A stretch of 64,000 nt of DNA from Poa pratensis (GCA_947311845.1 CAMZMU010000012.1:3055517-3119516), one strand, 5' to 3'; numbered from the stretch's first letter, positions 49,101 through 60,770 are shown. The notes: generated by a model not told the origin, from the letters alone. Numbers and translations are program-made.

Positions 49101-51365
49101 CTTGGAACCGTGAACAATGTTGCCGAAGAAAGTTTTTATTTTCCTTTCACAAAAAAATCATTTTTTAATTTCTGAGTGCAAAAAATGGGTTATTTTGTGA
49201 AACAACTACCGAAAATATGTGGTAAGATAGGAGAAATAGATTTTCTAAAAATACTATACCACATAATATGTACAATTAACCAAATGGTTGCGTGTTAAAC
49301 GGTTTCTATCTACCTCTCGTAAAAAAGACAAATTCCTGCCGATTCAGCTGGAAGGGGCTAAAATTTGAACTGCAGCTGCCTCATGGTTTTCTTATGATTT
49401 TTAAAAAAAATCATATTTAGGTACACAAGTACCTATTTCATCATAGATACAACAAAATTTTCCCAAGATTCAACCCCTAGGTACGAACGGTCATGTCCGC
49501 CGTTTTGACCGTATATTGAAATCGGCATACGAAATTCAAAAAAAATCAAATAAATGGAAAACCTTCGCGTGGAGTCATGATATGTGACCTAGTTAGCAAA
49601 AAAAAAAAACTTTGAATACGTCAATTTTCTTGGAAAAGTGTTCTCAGAAATGAGCTATCATCTATGAAGATTCATGGCTTTCGGGCCAAATGACGAATGT
49701 TATGGCCACATTCACGGCATAGTTTGTTCAAATATGCCCATATTGGGCACAAACGTGTATCTTGGAACCGTGAACAATGTTGCCGAAGAAAGTTTTTATT
49801 TTCCTTTCACAAAAAAATCATTTTTTAATTTCTGAGTGCAAAAAATGGGTTATTTTGTGAAGCAACTACCGAAAATATGTGGTAAGATAGGAGAAATAGA
49901 TTTTCTAAAAATACTATACCACATAATATGTACAATTAACCAAATGGTTGCGTGTTAAACGGTTTCTATCTACCTCTCGTAAAAAAGACAAATTCCTGCC
50001 GATTCAGCTGGAAGGGGCTAAAATTTGAACTGCAACTGCCTCATGGTTTTCTTATGATTTTTAAAAAAAAATCATATTTAGGTACACAAGTACCTATTTC
50101 ATCATAGATACAACAAAAATTTCCCAAGATTCAACACCTAGGTACGAACGGTCATGTCCGCCGTTTTGACCGTATATTGAAATCGGCATACGAAATTCAA
50201 AAAAAATCAAATAAATGGAAAACCTTCACGTGGAGTCATGATATGTGACCTAGTTAGCACAAAAAAATATAAACTTGGAATACGTCAATTTTCTTGGAAA
50301 AGTGTTCTCAGAAATGAGCTATCATCTATGAAGATTCATGGCTTTCGGGCCAAATGACGAATGTTATGGCCACATTCACGGCATAGTTTGTTCAAATATG
50401 CCCATATTGGGCACAAACGTGTATCTTGGAACCGTGAACAATGTTGCCGAAGAAAGTTTTTATTTTCCTTTCACAAAAAAATCATTTTTTAATTTCTGAG
50501 TGCAAAAAATGGGTTATTTTGTGAAACAACTACCGAAAATATGTGGTAAGATAGGAGAAATAGATTTTCTAAAAATACTATACCACATAATATGTACAAT
50601 TAACCAAATGGTTGCGTGTTAAACGGTTTCTATCTACCTCTCGTAAAAAAGACAAATTCCTGCCGATTCAGCTGGAAGGGGCTAAAATTTGAACTGCAGC
50701 TGCCTCATGGTTTTCTTATGATTTTTAAAAAAAATCATATTTAGGTACACAAGTACCTATTTCATCATAGATACAACAAAATTTTCCCAAGATTCAACCC
50801 CTAGGTACGAACGGTCATGTCCGCCGTTTTGACCGTATATTGAAATCGGCATACGAAATTCAAAAAAAATCAAATAAATGGAAAACCTTCGCGTGGAGTC
50901 ATGATATGTGACCTAGTTAGCAAAAAAAAAAAACTTGGAATACGTCAATTTTCTTGGAAAAGTGTTCTCAGAAATGAGCTATCATCTATGAAGATTCATG
51001 GCTTTCGGGCCAAATGACGAATGTTATGGCCACATTCACGGCATAGTTTGTTCAAATATGCCCATATTGGGCACAAACGTGTATCTTGGAACCGTGAACA
51101 ATGTTGCCGAAGAAAGTTTTTATTTTCCTTTCACAAAAAAATCATTTTTTAATTTCTGAGTGCAAAAAATGGGTTATTTTGTGAAGCAACTACCGAAAAT
51201 ATGTGGTAAGATAGGAGAAATAGATTTTCTAAAAATACTATACCACATAATATGTACAATTAACCAAATGGTTGCGTGTTAAACGGTTTCTATCTACCTC
51301 TGGTAAAAAAGACAAATTCCTGCCGATTCAGCTGGAAGGGGCTAAAATTTGAACTGCAGCTGCCA
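46180..51365. repeat. ~662-bp satellite array inside CACTA element 4
   Basis: The landmark CATGTCCGCCGTTTTGACC starts at 46841, 47502, 48166, 48829, 49492, 50153 and 50816, giving periods of 661-664 bp; a diverged first unit has it at 46180 and a decayed trace is at 51476. Inner units are nearly identical. No coding potential. Units starting 48829/49492 and 50153/50816 share private variants pairwise, showing a dimeric higher-order repeat. Confidence 0.95.
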
Positions 51366-52134
51366 CATAGCTTACCCGTTATTTTTCAGGAATTTCATTT
51401 CTAGGTTCACAACTAGCCATTTCATCAGAGATACACAAAAATCTTTGCATGATTCAATCACTACACACGAACGGTCACGGCCGAGACTTCGACATGTTTC
51501 ATAAAAAAAACCACTTTTCATTTTTCAAGTACTTAAAATAGCATTTTTGTGAAGCGGCTACCGATAGTGTCGTCCAAAATGGCACCGATACATGTTTGTC
51601 ACAAAGTAGACATCATTCTATGTACATTCACCGAAAGGCATGCATTTCTGAGCTATTTACAAGAATAATCCCAAAATTTTATCCCAAATTCTTCAAAACC
51701 CTATATAAAGCAATATATAAGTTTAGGGGTATTTTGTATTTTATTTTGCCTAAAAACAGTCCCTAATAGTATATAATGATAGATGACATATTTACAAAAG
51801 TTTCAAAATTTATTTGGTTCAAATTGGAGTTCAAAATCAAAAGTTATAAAAGAAAACAAAAAGGAAAAAAAAAACCTACCGAGCCGGCCTAGCCAAGGCA
51901 GCGCAGCCGAACCAGGCCTACCGGCCCATTTCCCTCACCCCACCGGCCCGCCTCCCCTTTTCTTTTTTTTTGCAAACAAAAAAGACTGGCCTCACCAACG
52001 GAGGCCCAGTCCAGCGAACGGAGCTAAATGTTAAAGAAAAAAAGGCTATGAGGCCTCCGACGAGAAAAGGCCCAAACCAAGGAAACGGATCATCTACTAA
52101 TAAGGCCGTGGTTGCTAAGTGGACACGAGTGCCT
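51366..52134. other. Diverged satellite edge and AT-rich spacer
   Basis: To about 51530 the sequence is a decayed version of the 662-bp unit. Beyond that it is AT-rich, then GC-richer, without genes. Confidence 0.5.
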
Positions 52135-52202
52135 TCGTGGCCTAGTGGTAAGCTGTGCTGGTGGAGCACGCGAGGGTGTGGGTTCGAATCCCACTCCCGC
52201 GA
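52135..52202 (+). repeat. tRNA-like sequence (pol III A and B boxes)
   Basis: A-box TGGCCTAGTGG (52138-52148) and B-box GGTTCGAATCC (52181-52191) sit in a tRNA-like layout with a good T arm (GTGGG TTCGAAT CCCAC), but the acceptor strands do not pair. It is a SINE head or tRNA relic rather than a working tRNA. Confidence 0.6.
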
Positions 52203-52255
52203 TATATATTTTGCTCTATTTGAGCTATGTGTGAGTCCTTTGTGGGTCCAGTATG

Positions 52256-52600
52256 TCAGCTCGGTGGTGGGTCCCGCTCGTCAGGTGAGGTGGATGGGTC
52301 CCACATGGCAGCAGGGTGGGACCCACATGGTGGGTCCCACAGGTCACACGGTGGGTCCCACAGGTTCCACGGTGGGTCCCACATGGCGGGTCCCACGGTG
52401 GGTCCCACATGACAAGTCACATGGCGGGTCCCACTGGTCCCACATGGCAGCAGGATGGGTCCCACATGACAGGTCACACGGTGGGTCCGACCAGCGGGTC
52501 CCACATGGCAGCTGGGTGGGTCCCACATGGCGGGTCCCACAGGTCACACGGTGGGTCGCACATGACAAGTCACATGGCGGGTCCCACCTGTCAGTGAGAT
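52256..52600. repeat. GTGGGTCCCACA-type minisatellite
   Basis: More than fifteen imperfect copies of a GGGTCCCACATGG/GGGTCCCACAGG motif, with GGGTCCCAC partly palindromic. It creates spurious repetitive frames on both strands. Confidence 0.85.
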
Positions 52601-55600
52601 GGCTGAGTATTGACACGTAAGCGAAAATGACACATAAGCAATGACACATAAGCAAAAATGACACCTAAACAGTGACACGTAGGCGAGACTGCTGAGTTGG
52701 CTATCAACTGATACGAATGACCATTTAAATTGGTCGTAATCGGGTAGAAAAAATATATTAAATTAATGTTATTTGCATTATGACCAATTCATGTTAGGAG
52801 ATCATGACCTTTCTGACGAAATTGGTCATAAATTTGTGCTATTTACACACTCAAAAACAACATATGACCAACTGGTTCAAAATGGTCATAGATCTATGAC
52901 CAATATTTTGAGCGTCACAATAAAAGGTCATAGGATAGCATATTTCTTGTAGTGTACAAACACACCTCCACACGGCAAAGAATTGGCAAATTTTGCCGCC
53001 AAGCGTCTTTGCTCTGAAAATAAGTCTTTGCCGTGTGTCCTGAGTGGCAGCACACGGCACATAAAGTGTTTGTCGTGTGCCTTTCTGTCAGGTGCACGGC
53101 AAATCATGTATCACCTTTTTTTTTTTTTGATATGCTTTCCTTGTTTATTTTCTTTGTTAAGGGTTCTAGCATATTAATTTACTTCACTTAATTATATTTA
53201 TTTATACTATATATATAAACCCTCCGGTGCGGGCCGCATGCGTCGACACCCCGAAAAAGTGTACCGAACGTGCAGGGCGTAGGGTTTCGACAGGTTTGAC
53301 GTTTTTCCAGCGGGCGTAGGGTTTCGCCGTAGCGGGGTCCGGAGCGTCGGAATCCCACCAAAACTTGCATGAGTCCCTAATATATGTATAAGAATGTGTT
53401 GGTTGGTTGTGGGAACCAAGATACAACTCCGAGGTACGACCCGCTTCATCGACCCCTCTTACTCCGTAGTAAGTTCCGACACTTAGAGGTGAAAACTCCT
53501 GTGTCGGGTGCCGGGCACGGAATCATGCGACGAACCACATGAAACGTTGGTTCCCCATGGTCCTATGTACCAACCTAACACAACCAAGCAAAAAATTTCA
53601 TGCGTCTACCCCCTCTCGGCGCCGGTCAAAGGGGTAGATCGACAGGTTGGACTTTTTTCCAGCGGGTGTAGGGTTTCGCCGTAGCGGGGTCCGGAGCGTC
53701 GGAATCCCACCAAAACTTGCATGTGTCCCTAATATATGTATAAGAATGGGTTGGTAGGTTGTGGGAACCAAGATACAGCTCCGAGGTGCGACCCGCTTCA
53801 CCGACCCCTCTTACTCCGTAGTAATTGTTCCGACACTTAGAGGTGAAAACTCCCGTGTCAGGTGCCAGGCACGGAATCATGCGACGGACCAAATGAAATG
53901 TTGGTTCCCCATGGTCCTATGTACCAACCTAACACAACAAAGCAAAAAAGTTCATGCGTCTACCCCCTCTCGGCGCCGGTCAAAGGGGTAGATCGACAGG
54001 TTTGTCTTTTTTCCAACGGGCGTAGGGTTTCGCCGTAGCGGGGTCCGGAGCGTCGGAATCCCACCAAAACTTGCATGGGTCCGTAATATATGTATAAGAA
54101 TGTGTTTGTAGGTTGTGGGAACCAAGATACAGCTCCGAGGTGCGACCCGCTTCACCGACCCCTCTTACTCCGTAGTAAGTTCCGACACTTAGAGGTGAAA
54201 ACTCCCGTGTCGGGTGCCGGGCACGGAATCATGCGACGAACCACATGAAATGTTGGTTCCCCATGATCCTATGTACCAACCTAACACAACCAAGCAAAAA
54301 AGTTCATGCGTCTACCCCCTCTCGGCGCCGGTCAAAGGGGTAGATCGACAGGTTTGACTTTTTTCTAGCGGGCGTAGGGTTTCGCCGTAGCGGGGTCCGG
54401 AGCGTCGGAATCCCACCAAAACTTGCATGGGTCCCTAATATATGTATAAGAATGTGTTGGTAGGTTGTGGGAACCAAGATACAGCTCCGAGGTGCGACCC
54501 GCTTCACCGACCCCTCTTACTCCGTAGTAATTGTTCCGACACTTAGAGATGAAAACTCCCGTGTCGGGTGCCGGGCACGGAATCATGCGACGGACCACAT
54601 GAAATGTTGGTTCCCCATGGTCCTATGTACCAACCTAACACAACCAAGCAAAAAAGTTCATGCGTCTACCCCCTCTCAGCGCCGGTCAAAGGGGTAGATC
54701 GACAGGTTGGACTTTTTTCCAGCGGGCGTAGGGTTTCGCCGTAGCGGGGTCCGGAGCGTCGGAATCCCACCAAAACTTGCATGGGTCCCTAATATATGTA
54801 TAAGAATGTGTTGGTAGGTTGTGGGAACCAAGATACAGCTCCGAGGTGCGACCCGCTTCATCGACCCCTCTTACTCCGTAGTAAGTTCCCACACTTAGAG
54901 GTGAAAACTCCCGTGCCGGGTGCCGGGCACGGAATCATGCGACGAACCACATGAAATGTTGGTTCCCCATGATCCTATGTACCAACCTAACACGACCAAG
55001 CAAAAACGTTCATGCGTCTACCCCCTCTCGGCGCCGGTCAAAGGGGTAGATCGACAGGTTCACTAGTACAGAACGACACATCGGAAACGGGCCAAAAACC
55101 CCTTCGGCAACGGAGAAAGGGTCCGTGTCCCCGACCCTGTCACTGATGTGAAGGCCTTCATCGGTAACGGAGGCAAAAAACCGTCACCGATGAGGCATAA
55201 GTTGGCTACGGTTGCGGACCCATCTCCTTTTCCGATGTATCGGTGCATCAGTAACGGAGATTCTATTTTACTCGTTTGCATTGAGGTTCTTTCAGAAGCC
55301 TACAGGAGCAATTCGGTTGCCAAATTACATTCAAAATCTCACAGCAGAAGCACAAAGTTGCTACCAAATCCATTCATAACGTATATAAGAATTGTCATCA
55401 TTACATAGCATCAAAAGATGAGTTACACATGCCTCTCTAATCCTATCATTCTCATGCCTCCCTAAACTTAACTTTTATGACACTCCACTCTTCTCCAGCT
55501 CCACCTACTTCCTCAGTTCCGAAGCGCCGAAAACGGAATTCGACCTAGCAAAAGACTCGAGTAGCGGTTTCATGCTTCTCCAAATCACATCTGCAGCCAA

Positions 55601-55718
55601 ATTGTTACACACATACACAAAATAGATGGAGAAACTAAAAACAAGAAACCACACCGAGCTCGCAAGCCTCCTTAGCAAATTAATCTTGCCAAATTCTTCG
55701 TAGCGAGGCTTGCTCCAT

Positions 55719-55782
55719 CTTGGACGGTGTCGCCGAAATATAATAACGTCACCGCTGTGACATTTCGGCCACACTGTCCAAG
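55719..55782. other. 64-bp foldback in CACTA element 2
   Basis: The arm CTTGGACGGTGTCGCCGAAA (55719-55738) is repeated inverted at 55763-55782 with about two mismatches over 20 bp and a loop of about 24 bases. The left arm motif also occurs in CACTA element 1 near 36110. Confidence 0.7.
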
Positions 55783-56992
55783 ACACTCTTAATTAAAAAA
55801 GTGTTTTGAACAGTGCAGCGAAACGTCACAACAGCGACGGTTCACGGATATGATCCCACTTTGTATTTAGCTCTTTTAAAGCTTGTTTGGATCTGCATGG
55901 CGCTTCTGCATATAAAATACATGGATGTCTAGTTAGAAAAGAGCCAAATATGATGCTACATGACATCAATACAATTTAAGATGAAAACAGTTTACACCTT
56001 AAGCGCCTATATCCGTGTGCTTGCTGTCCGATCGATTGCCTCACCATTTTTATGCATTGTCGCCGAAATATACTATTACTTCATACACTAGCTACACAAA
56101 ACCATAACGAGGATTAGCACATTGACAAAGGGTTGAAATTAATCTATTAGACTTCAAATACTAAAAACAAACACAACACAATACTAGACTTCAAATACTA
56201 GACAAGTTGAAGGTAATGTATTCATCATCGGCAGTACTAAAAACAAACACAACACAATACTAGACTTCAAATACTAGACAAGTTTTATACGCAACTTAAA
56301 AAAAAATGTAAGATCTAGTGTTGAGGGGTGTATTCATCATCGGCAGTACTACAATACTAGACAGAACACAATACTACAATACTAGACAGTACTACAATAC
56401 TAGATCGGTAGATGCTACTTTAAATAAAATGTAAGATCTAGTGTCGAGGGGTGTATTCATCATCGGTACTAGACAGAACACAATACTAGACTTCAAATAC
56501 TAGACAAGTTTTCTGTGCTACTTTAAACAAAATGTAAGATCTAGTCGGCCACATACCCGGGGAAGATGCACGGCAATAGACCAGTAGATCCGCGTCGGCG
56601 ACATACTCGGGGAAGATGCGCGGCGGCTCGCCGACGAGCCGCTGGGGGGATGTGCGGCGGCTCACGACGCGCCGCTGGGGGAAGATGCGCCGACGCGCCG
56701 CTGGGGGAAGATGCGCCGACGCGCCGCTGGGGGAAGATGCACGGCGGCGATGCCGGCCGGACGCGCCGCTCAGATCTGCGAGATAAGGGTTAGGTCTGGA
56801 GCCGCCGCCACGCTATGACTGTGGAGTGAGAGTGAGAGTGAGAGTGAGAGCGTTAGGGTTGCCGCAGTGGCACATTTATAGCATATAACATCGCAAACAG
56901 AGGCGATAAACAACCGTTTCCTATAATTTCTTCACTGACACACTGGGCCTACTTACAAAGGATCGATAGAGTAATTGAACTAACTATCTACT

Positions 56993-57571
56993 CTACTTGT
57001 TCTGCTTACGCCCTGCCTCCGCGCCATTGTCATCCGCGGCGCGGCGTCGCTTCTTGCCGGTTGACTTTTCCTCAGGCGCGTGCTCCTCCTCCTCCTCTGG
57101 CTCGTGCTCCTCCTTCTCCGGCCGTGCGTCCTTCTCCGGCGAATCCTCCTCTCGCGCCTCCTTCTCCGGAGCGTGATCCTCCTTCTCCGGCGCGTCCTCC
57201 TCCGGCGCGTCCTCCTCCGGCGCCTCCTCCTCTGGTTCCTCCTCCGATGCCTCCTCCTCCGGCGCCTCCTCCGACGCCTCCTCCTCGTCGTCGTCGTCGG
57301 CGTCGTATTCTTCCTGGCTAGAATAATACGGCTCCGGCGGGTCCTCCGGCTCCTCTTCCTCCGGCGACTCGTCCTCTTCGGAGTCGTCTTCTCCTTCGCG
57401 AGAAGACGGCGGGTCCGAGTCGTCTTCTACAGAGCGTGAAGATGGCGGGTCCGAGTCGTCGGGGTCCGAGTCCGGCGGCCCGTCTTGATCCCACCATGGA
57501 ACTTCACCGCGGTCTTCCGCGCTCGTGTCGTTGCTCGGGACTTCCTCGTTCTACCACCAGGGTTTCTCCAT
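56993..57571 (-). pseudogene. Acidic (Asp/Glu-rich) cargo ORF with an early stop codon
   Basis: The minus-strand frame from ATG at 57571 reads MEKPWW, then TAG at 57551-57553, then stays open for 185 codons to a stop at 56993-56995. The open part contains PWWDQDGPP, SSREGEDDSEEDE and YYSSQEEYDADDDDEEE, then repeats of the EEAPEEE/EKEA type, and ends in a basic nuclear-localisation-like TGKKRRRAADD stretch before AGRKQNK. There is no Met after the stop, so start-based gene finding misses it. The family is not recognised; an acidic nuclear protein (chromatin or histone-binding type) is conceivable but unproven. It occupies the place of the captured module in CACTA element 1. Confidence 0.5.
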
Positions 57572-60226
57572 GGCGGTTGTGCTAGTGTGGTAGATAATGT
57601 GGGAGAGAACGAAGGGGAGAATGCGGGACCTGCCTGGCTTCGCGCGGTTCCAGTCACATTTTATTAGCGTCGATCAGGCGGTTCCAATCCCTCGTGAATT
57701 AAGCCGCATTGAACAGGCGCGCTCCCAGATTGCAACTGCAATTTCCCAAGCACATCACAAACGGATATACATAAACAACCGTAGCCATAGAGATACATAT
57801 TGGAAACGGAGACAAATGTATGACCGTTGCCAATACTTTTGGTAACGGAGATATAAAATTCTCCGTAACCAATGTTGACGGACCAGCCTCTGCCAGGCCT
57901 CGTCCGCAACGCTAAAATCGCGATTCTCTGTCGCCTAACTCGTGCCGTTTCCATAGAGGGGTATCCGATGTGTCTTTCTGTACTAGTGGTTGGACTTTTT
58001 TCCAGCAGGTGTAGGGTTTCGCCGTAGCGGGGTCCGGAGCGTCGGAATCCCACCAAAACTTGCATGGGTCCCTAATATATGTATAAGAATGTGTTGGTAG
58101 TTTGTGGGAACAAAGATACAGCTCCGAGGTGCGACCCGCTTCACCGACCCCTCTTACTCCGTAGTAATTGTCCCGACACTTAGAGGTGAAAACTCCCGTG
58201 TCGGGTGCCGGGCACGGAATCATGCGACGGACCACATGAAATGTTGGTTCCCCATGGTCCTATGTACCAACCTAACACAACCAAGCAAAAAAGTTCATGC
58301 GTCTACCCCCTCTCGGCGCCAGTCAAAGGGGTAGATCGACATGTTGGACTTTTTTCCGGCGGGCGTAGGGTTTCGCCGTAGCGGGGTCCGGAGCGTCGGA
58401 ATCCCACCAAAACTTGCATGGGTCCCTAATATATGTATAAGAATGTGTTGGTAGGTTGTGGGAACCAAGATACAGCTCCGAGGTGTGACCCGCTTCACCG
58501 ACCCCTCTTACTCCGTAGTAAGTTTCGACACTTAGAGGTGAAAACTCCCGTGTCGGGTGCCGGGCACGGAATCATGCGACGGAACACATGAAATGTTGGT
58601 TCCCCATGGTCCTATGTACCAACCTAACACAACCAAGCAAAAAAGTTCATGCGTCTACCCCCTCTCGGCGCCGGTCAAAGGGGTAGATCGACAGGTTGGA
58701 CTTTTTTCCAGCGGGTGTAGGGTTTCGCCGTAGCGGGGTCCGGAGCGTCGGAATCCCACCAAAACTTGCATGGGTCCCTAATCTATGTATAAGAATGTGT
58801 TGGTAGGTTGTGGGAACCAAGATACAGCTCCAAGGTGCGACCCGCTTCAACGACCCCTCTTACTCCGTAGTAAGTTCCGACACTTAGAGGTGAAAACTCC
58901 CGTGTCCGGTGCCGGGCACGGAATCATGCGACGGACCACATGAAATGTTGGGTCCCCATGGTCCTATGTACCAACCTAACACAACCAAGAAAAAAAGTTC
59001 ATGCGTCTACCCCCTCTCGGCGCCGGTCAAAGGGGTAGATCGACAGGTTGGACTTTTTTCCAGTGGGCGTAGGGTTTCGCCGTAGCGGGGTCCGGAGCGT
59101 CGGAATCCCACCAAAACTTGCATGGGTCAATAATATATGTATAAGATTGTGTTGGTAGGTTGTGGGAACCAAGATACAGCTCCGAGGTGCGACCCCCTTC
59201 ATCGACCCCTCTTACTCTGTAGTAAGTTCCGACACTTAGAGGTGAAAACTCCCGTTTCGGGTGCCGGGCACGGAATCATGCGACGGACCACATGAAATGT
59301 TGGTTCCGCATGGTCCTATGGACCAACCTAACACAACCATGCAAAAAGGTTCATGCGTCTACCCCCTCTCGGCGCCGGTCAAAGGGGTAGAACGACAGGT
59401 TGGACTTTTTTTCAGCGGGCGTAGGGTTTCGCCGTAGCGGGGTCCGGAGCGTCGGAATCCCACCAAAACTTGCATGGGCCCCTAATATATGTATAAGAGT
59501 GTGTTGGTAGGTTGTGGGAACCAAGATACAACTCCGATCGAGGTGCCCCTTTTCACCGCCTATGGAATGGGTAGACGACGCCTCGCACGTTAGGTCCACT
59601 TATTCGGGGTTTCGACCCATGCGGCCCACACCGGAGGGTTTATATATATTATCGAGAAACATAATTAAGTGAAATAAATGAACGTACTAGAAGCCTTAAC
59701 AAAGAAAATAAACGAAGCAAGCATATGAAAACAAAACAGATAAAGGGGAAATTCTTTGCCGTGTGCTATGCACAAAGGCACACGGCAAAGGGCTAATGTG
59801 CCGTGTGCTGTGCACAAAGGCGCACGGCAAAGGGCTAATGTGCCGTGTGCTTTTGTATTGACACGGTATAGCGTTTCCCGCGAATTTATTTCGAGGGCGG
59901 GAAATTTATTTAGATATTTCCCGCGAATTATTGCGGAGCGCGGCAAAGTTGCGGATCATGGTCAAGTAATTTGCCGTGTTTTCACCTAAAGGAGCACGAC
60001 AAAGATATCTTTGCCGAGATGTCGGAATTTGCCATGTGTGTTGTCTCCATTTTGCCGTGATGTATACTTTGCCGTGTGCTGTGGATCTTCTGTGCCGTGA
60101 TTTGCTTCTTTGCCGTGTTCTTATTTCTCTCCTCACAGCAAATTGTTCTTTGCCGTGTTCCGCAAACTAGGCTGCACACGGCAAACCAGTGCGTGCACGG
60201 CAAAGGAAGATTTTCCGATAGTGCAT

Positions 60227-60608
60227 ACGCCATAAACCTTACGATCGAGAGAGGCAGTCCAGCTCCTCTCCAATACTTGGGTATACGTACCAATGGCCGA
60301 AACAAACCACGTCGTTGGCTAGCTAGATGCGCACAAGTGGACGTGGATCACAGCGCCGCCACTGAGCAGCGTGCATAGTTCCAATGGAATTTGGTTCGAT
60401 CAGGTCCGCGTCATGCAAATTATGATCAATCGGAGTGGGAACCCTGTGCATGCAGATCGATGACTCGATGAGCCATCGATGATCCGGCTGGCGTGTACGT
60501 CTGAGCTGGACTGAGGATCACAACTGGAGTAGTTTCCGCTGTCAGGATGCAGACCCCGATGCAAAATTTGATCCAGAGTTTTTTCAAATGAACATGCATG
60601 ATACATTT
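60227..60608. other. Intergenic DNA, no gene recognised
   Basis: Continuation of the target locus of the large CACTA element; no domain-bearing frame. Confidence 0.45.
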
Positions 60609-60610
60609 TA

Positions 60611-60770
60611 CTTCCTCCGTTCCCAAATATAAGTTGTTTTAGGTGATACACATTTTGTCGAGATGCACATTAATATGAGTGAACATACACACTTAAACAT
60701 GTCTAAAAACATTTGTGTAATGTGAATGTGGACCAAAGGTTAAAAATCTTATATTTAGGAACGGAGGGAG
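60611..60770. mobile_element. Stowaway MITE (160 bp)
   Basis: The left end CTTCCTCCGTTCCCAAATAT and the inverse of the right end, CTCCCTCCGTTCCTAAATAT, form the TIR, with TA on both sides (60609-60610 and 60771-60772). Confidence 0.93.

Larger units (their letters stand above)
42852..52954. mobile_element. CACTA element 4 (10.1 kb) nested in element 3
   Basis: It begins CACTACAAGAAATATGC and ends with the inverse, flanked by the 3-bp duplication TAC (42849-42851 and 52955-52957). Subterminal TGGTCAT/ATGACCA motifs crowd 42870-43130 and 52720-52930. No transposase frame is visible; half of its length is a satellite array. It interrupts the right subterminal repeat field of element 3. Confidence 0.9.
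55061..57988. mobile_element. Non-autonomous CACTA element 2 (2.9 kb) inside the satellite
   Basis: It starts CACTAGTACAGAACGACACA, has the inverse at its right end with one change, and is flanked by GTT (55058-55060 and 57989-57991). Excision restores the satellite unit exactly. Ends and several internal blocks match CACTA element 1, including the leader-like block near 56880-56949. Minisatellites lie at 56130-56540 (ACTAGACTTCAAATACTAG-type) and 56565-56760 (GCGCCGCTGGGGGAAGATG-type). Confidence 0.93.
53259..59540. repeat. 352-bp satellite array, split by CACTA element 2
   Basis: Units recur every 352-354 bp, judged by TTCATGCGTCTACCCCC near 53599, 53952, 54304, 54657 and 55009, then 58291, 58643, 58996 and 59351. 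There are about 9.5 units in total once the insertion is removed. A 67-codon minus-strand frame recurs in each unit only because of the repetition; it is not a gene. Confidence 0.95.
53115..59744. mobile_element. Long-TIR element enclosing the 352-bp satellite
   Basis: About 130-150 bp at the left (about 53115-53265) recurs inverted at the right (about 59578-59744), including AAACCCTCCGGTG and ATATGCTT(T/G)CCT(T/C)... segments. Its edges coincide with resumption of the CACGGCAAA repeats of CACTA element 3, so it is an insertion there. Long TIRs suggest a Mutator-type element, but no clear target duplication was found. Confidence 0.55.
39323..60223. mobile_element. Large CACTA element 3, 20.9 kb including nested insertions
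   Basis: The left end is CACTACCGGAAA and the inverted right end is CACTATCGGAAAA, flanked by the 3-bp duplication CAT (39320-39322 and 60224-60226). Dense subterminal repeats of CACGGCAAA/TTTGCCGTG fill 39340-39965, 42783-42851, 52958-53110 and 59750-60215. Removing the nested elements leaves about 4.2 kb. Its own interior is roughly 39970-42780 and retains only the 3' end of a TNP1-like gene, with no TNP2 transposase, so it is non-autonomous. Confidence 0.88.

Noticed and set aside
46180..51365. CRISPR-like direct repeats
   Set aside because: Units are contiguous 662-bp tandem copies without spacers, in a plant genome.
53598..59202. Recurrent 67-codon minus-strand frame (start MKRVAPRSCILVPTT)
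   Set aside because: It recurs only because it lies in the 352-bp satellite; 352 is not a multiple of three, and neighbouring units carry frame-breaking changes.
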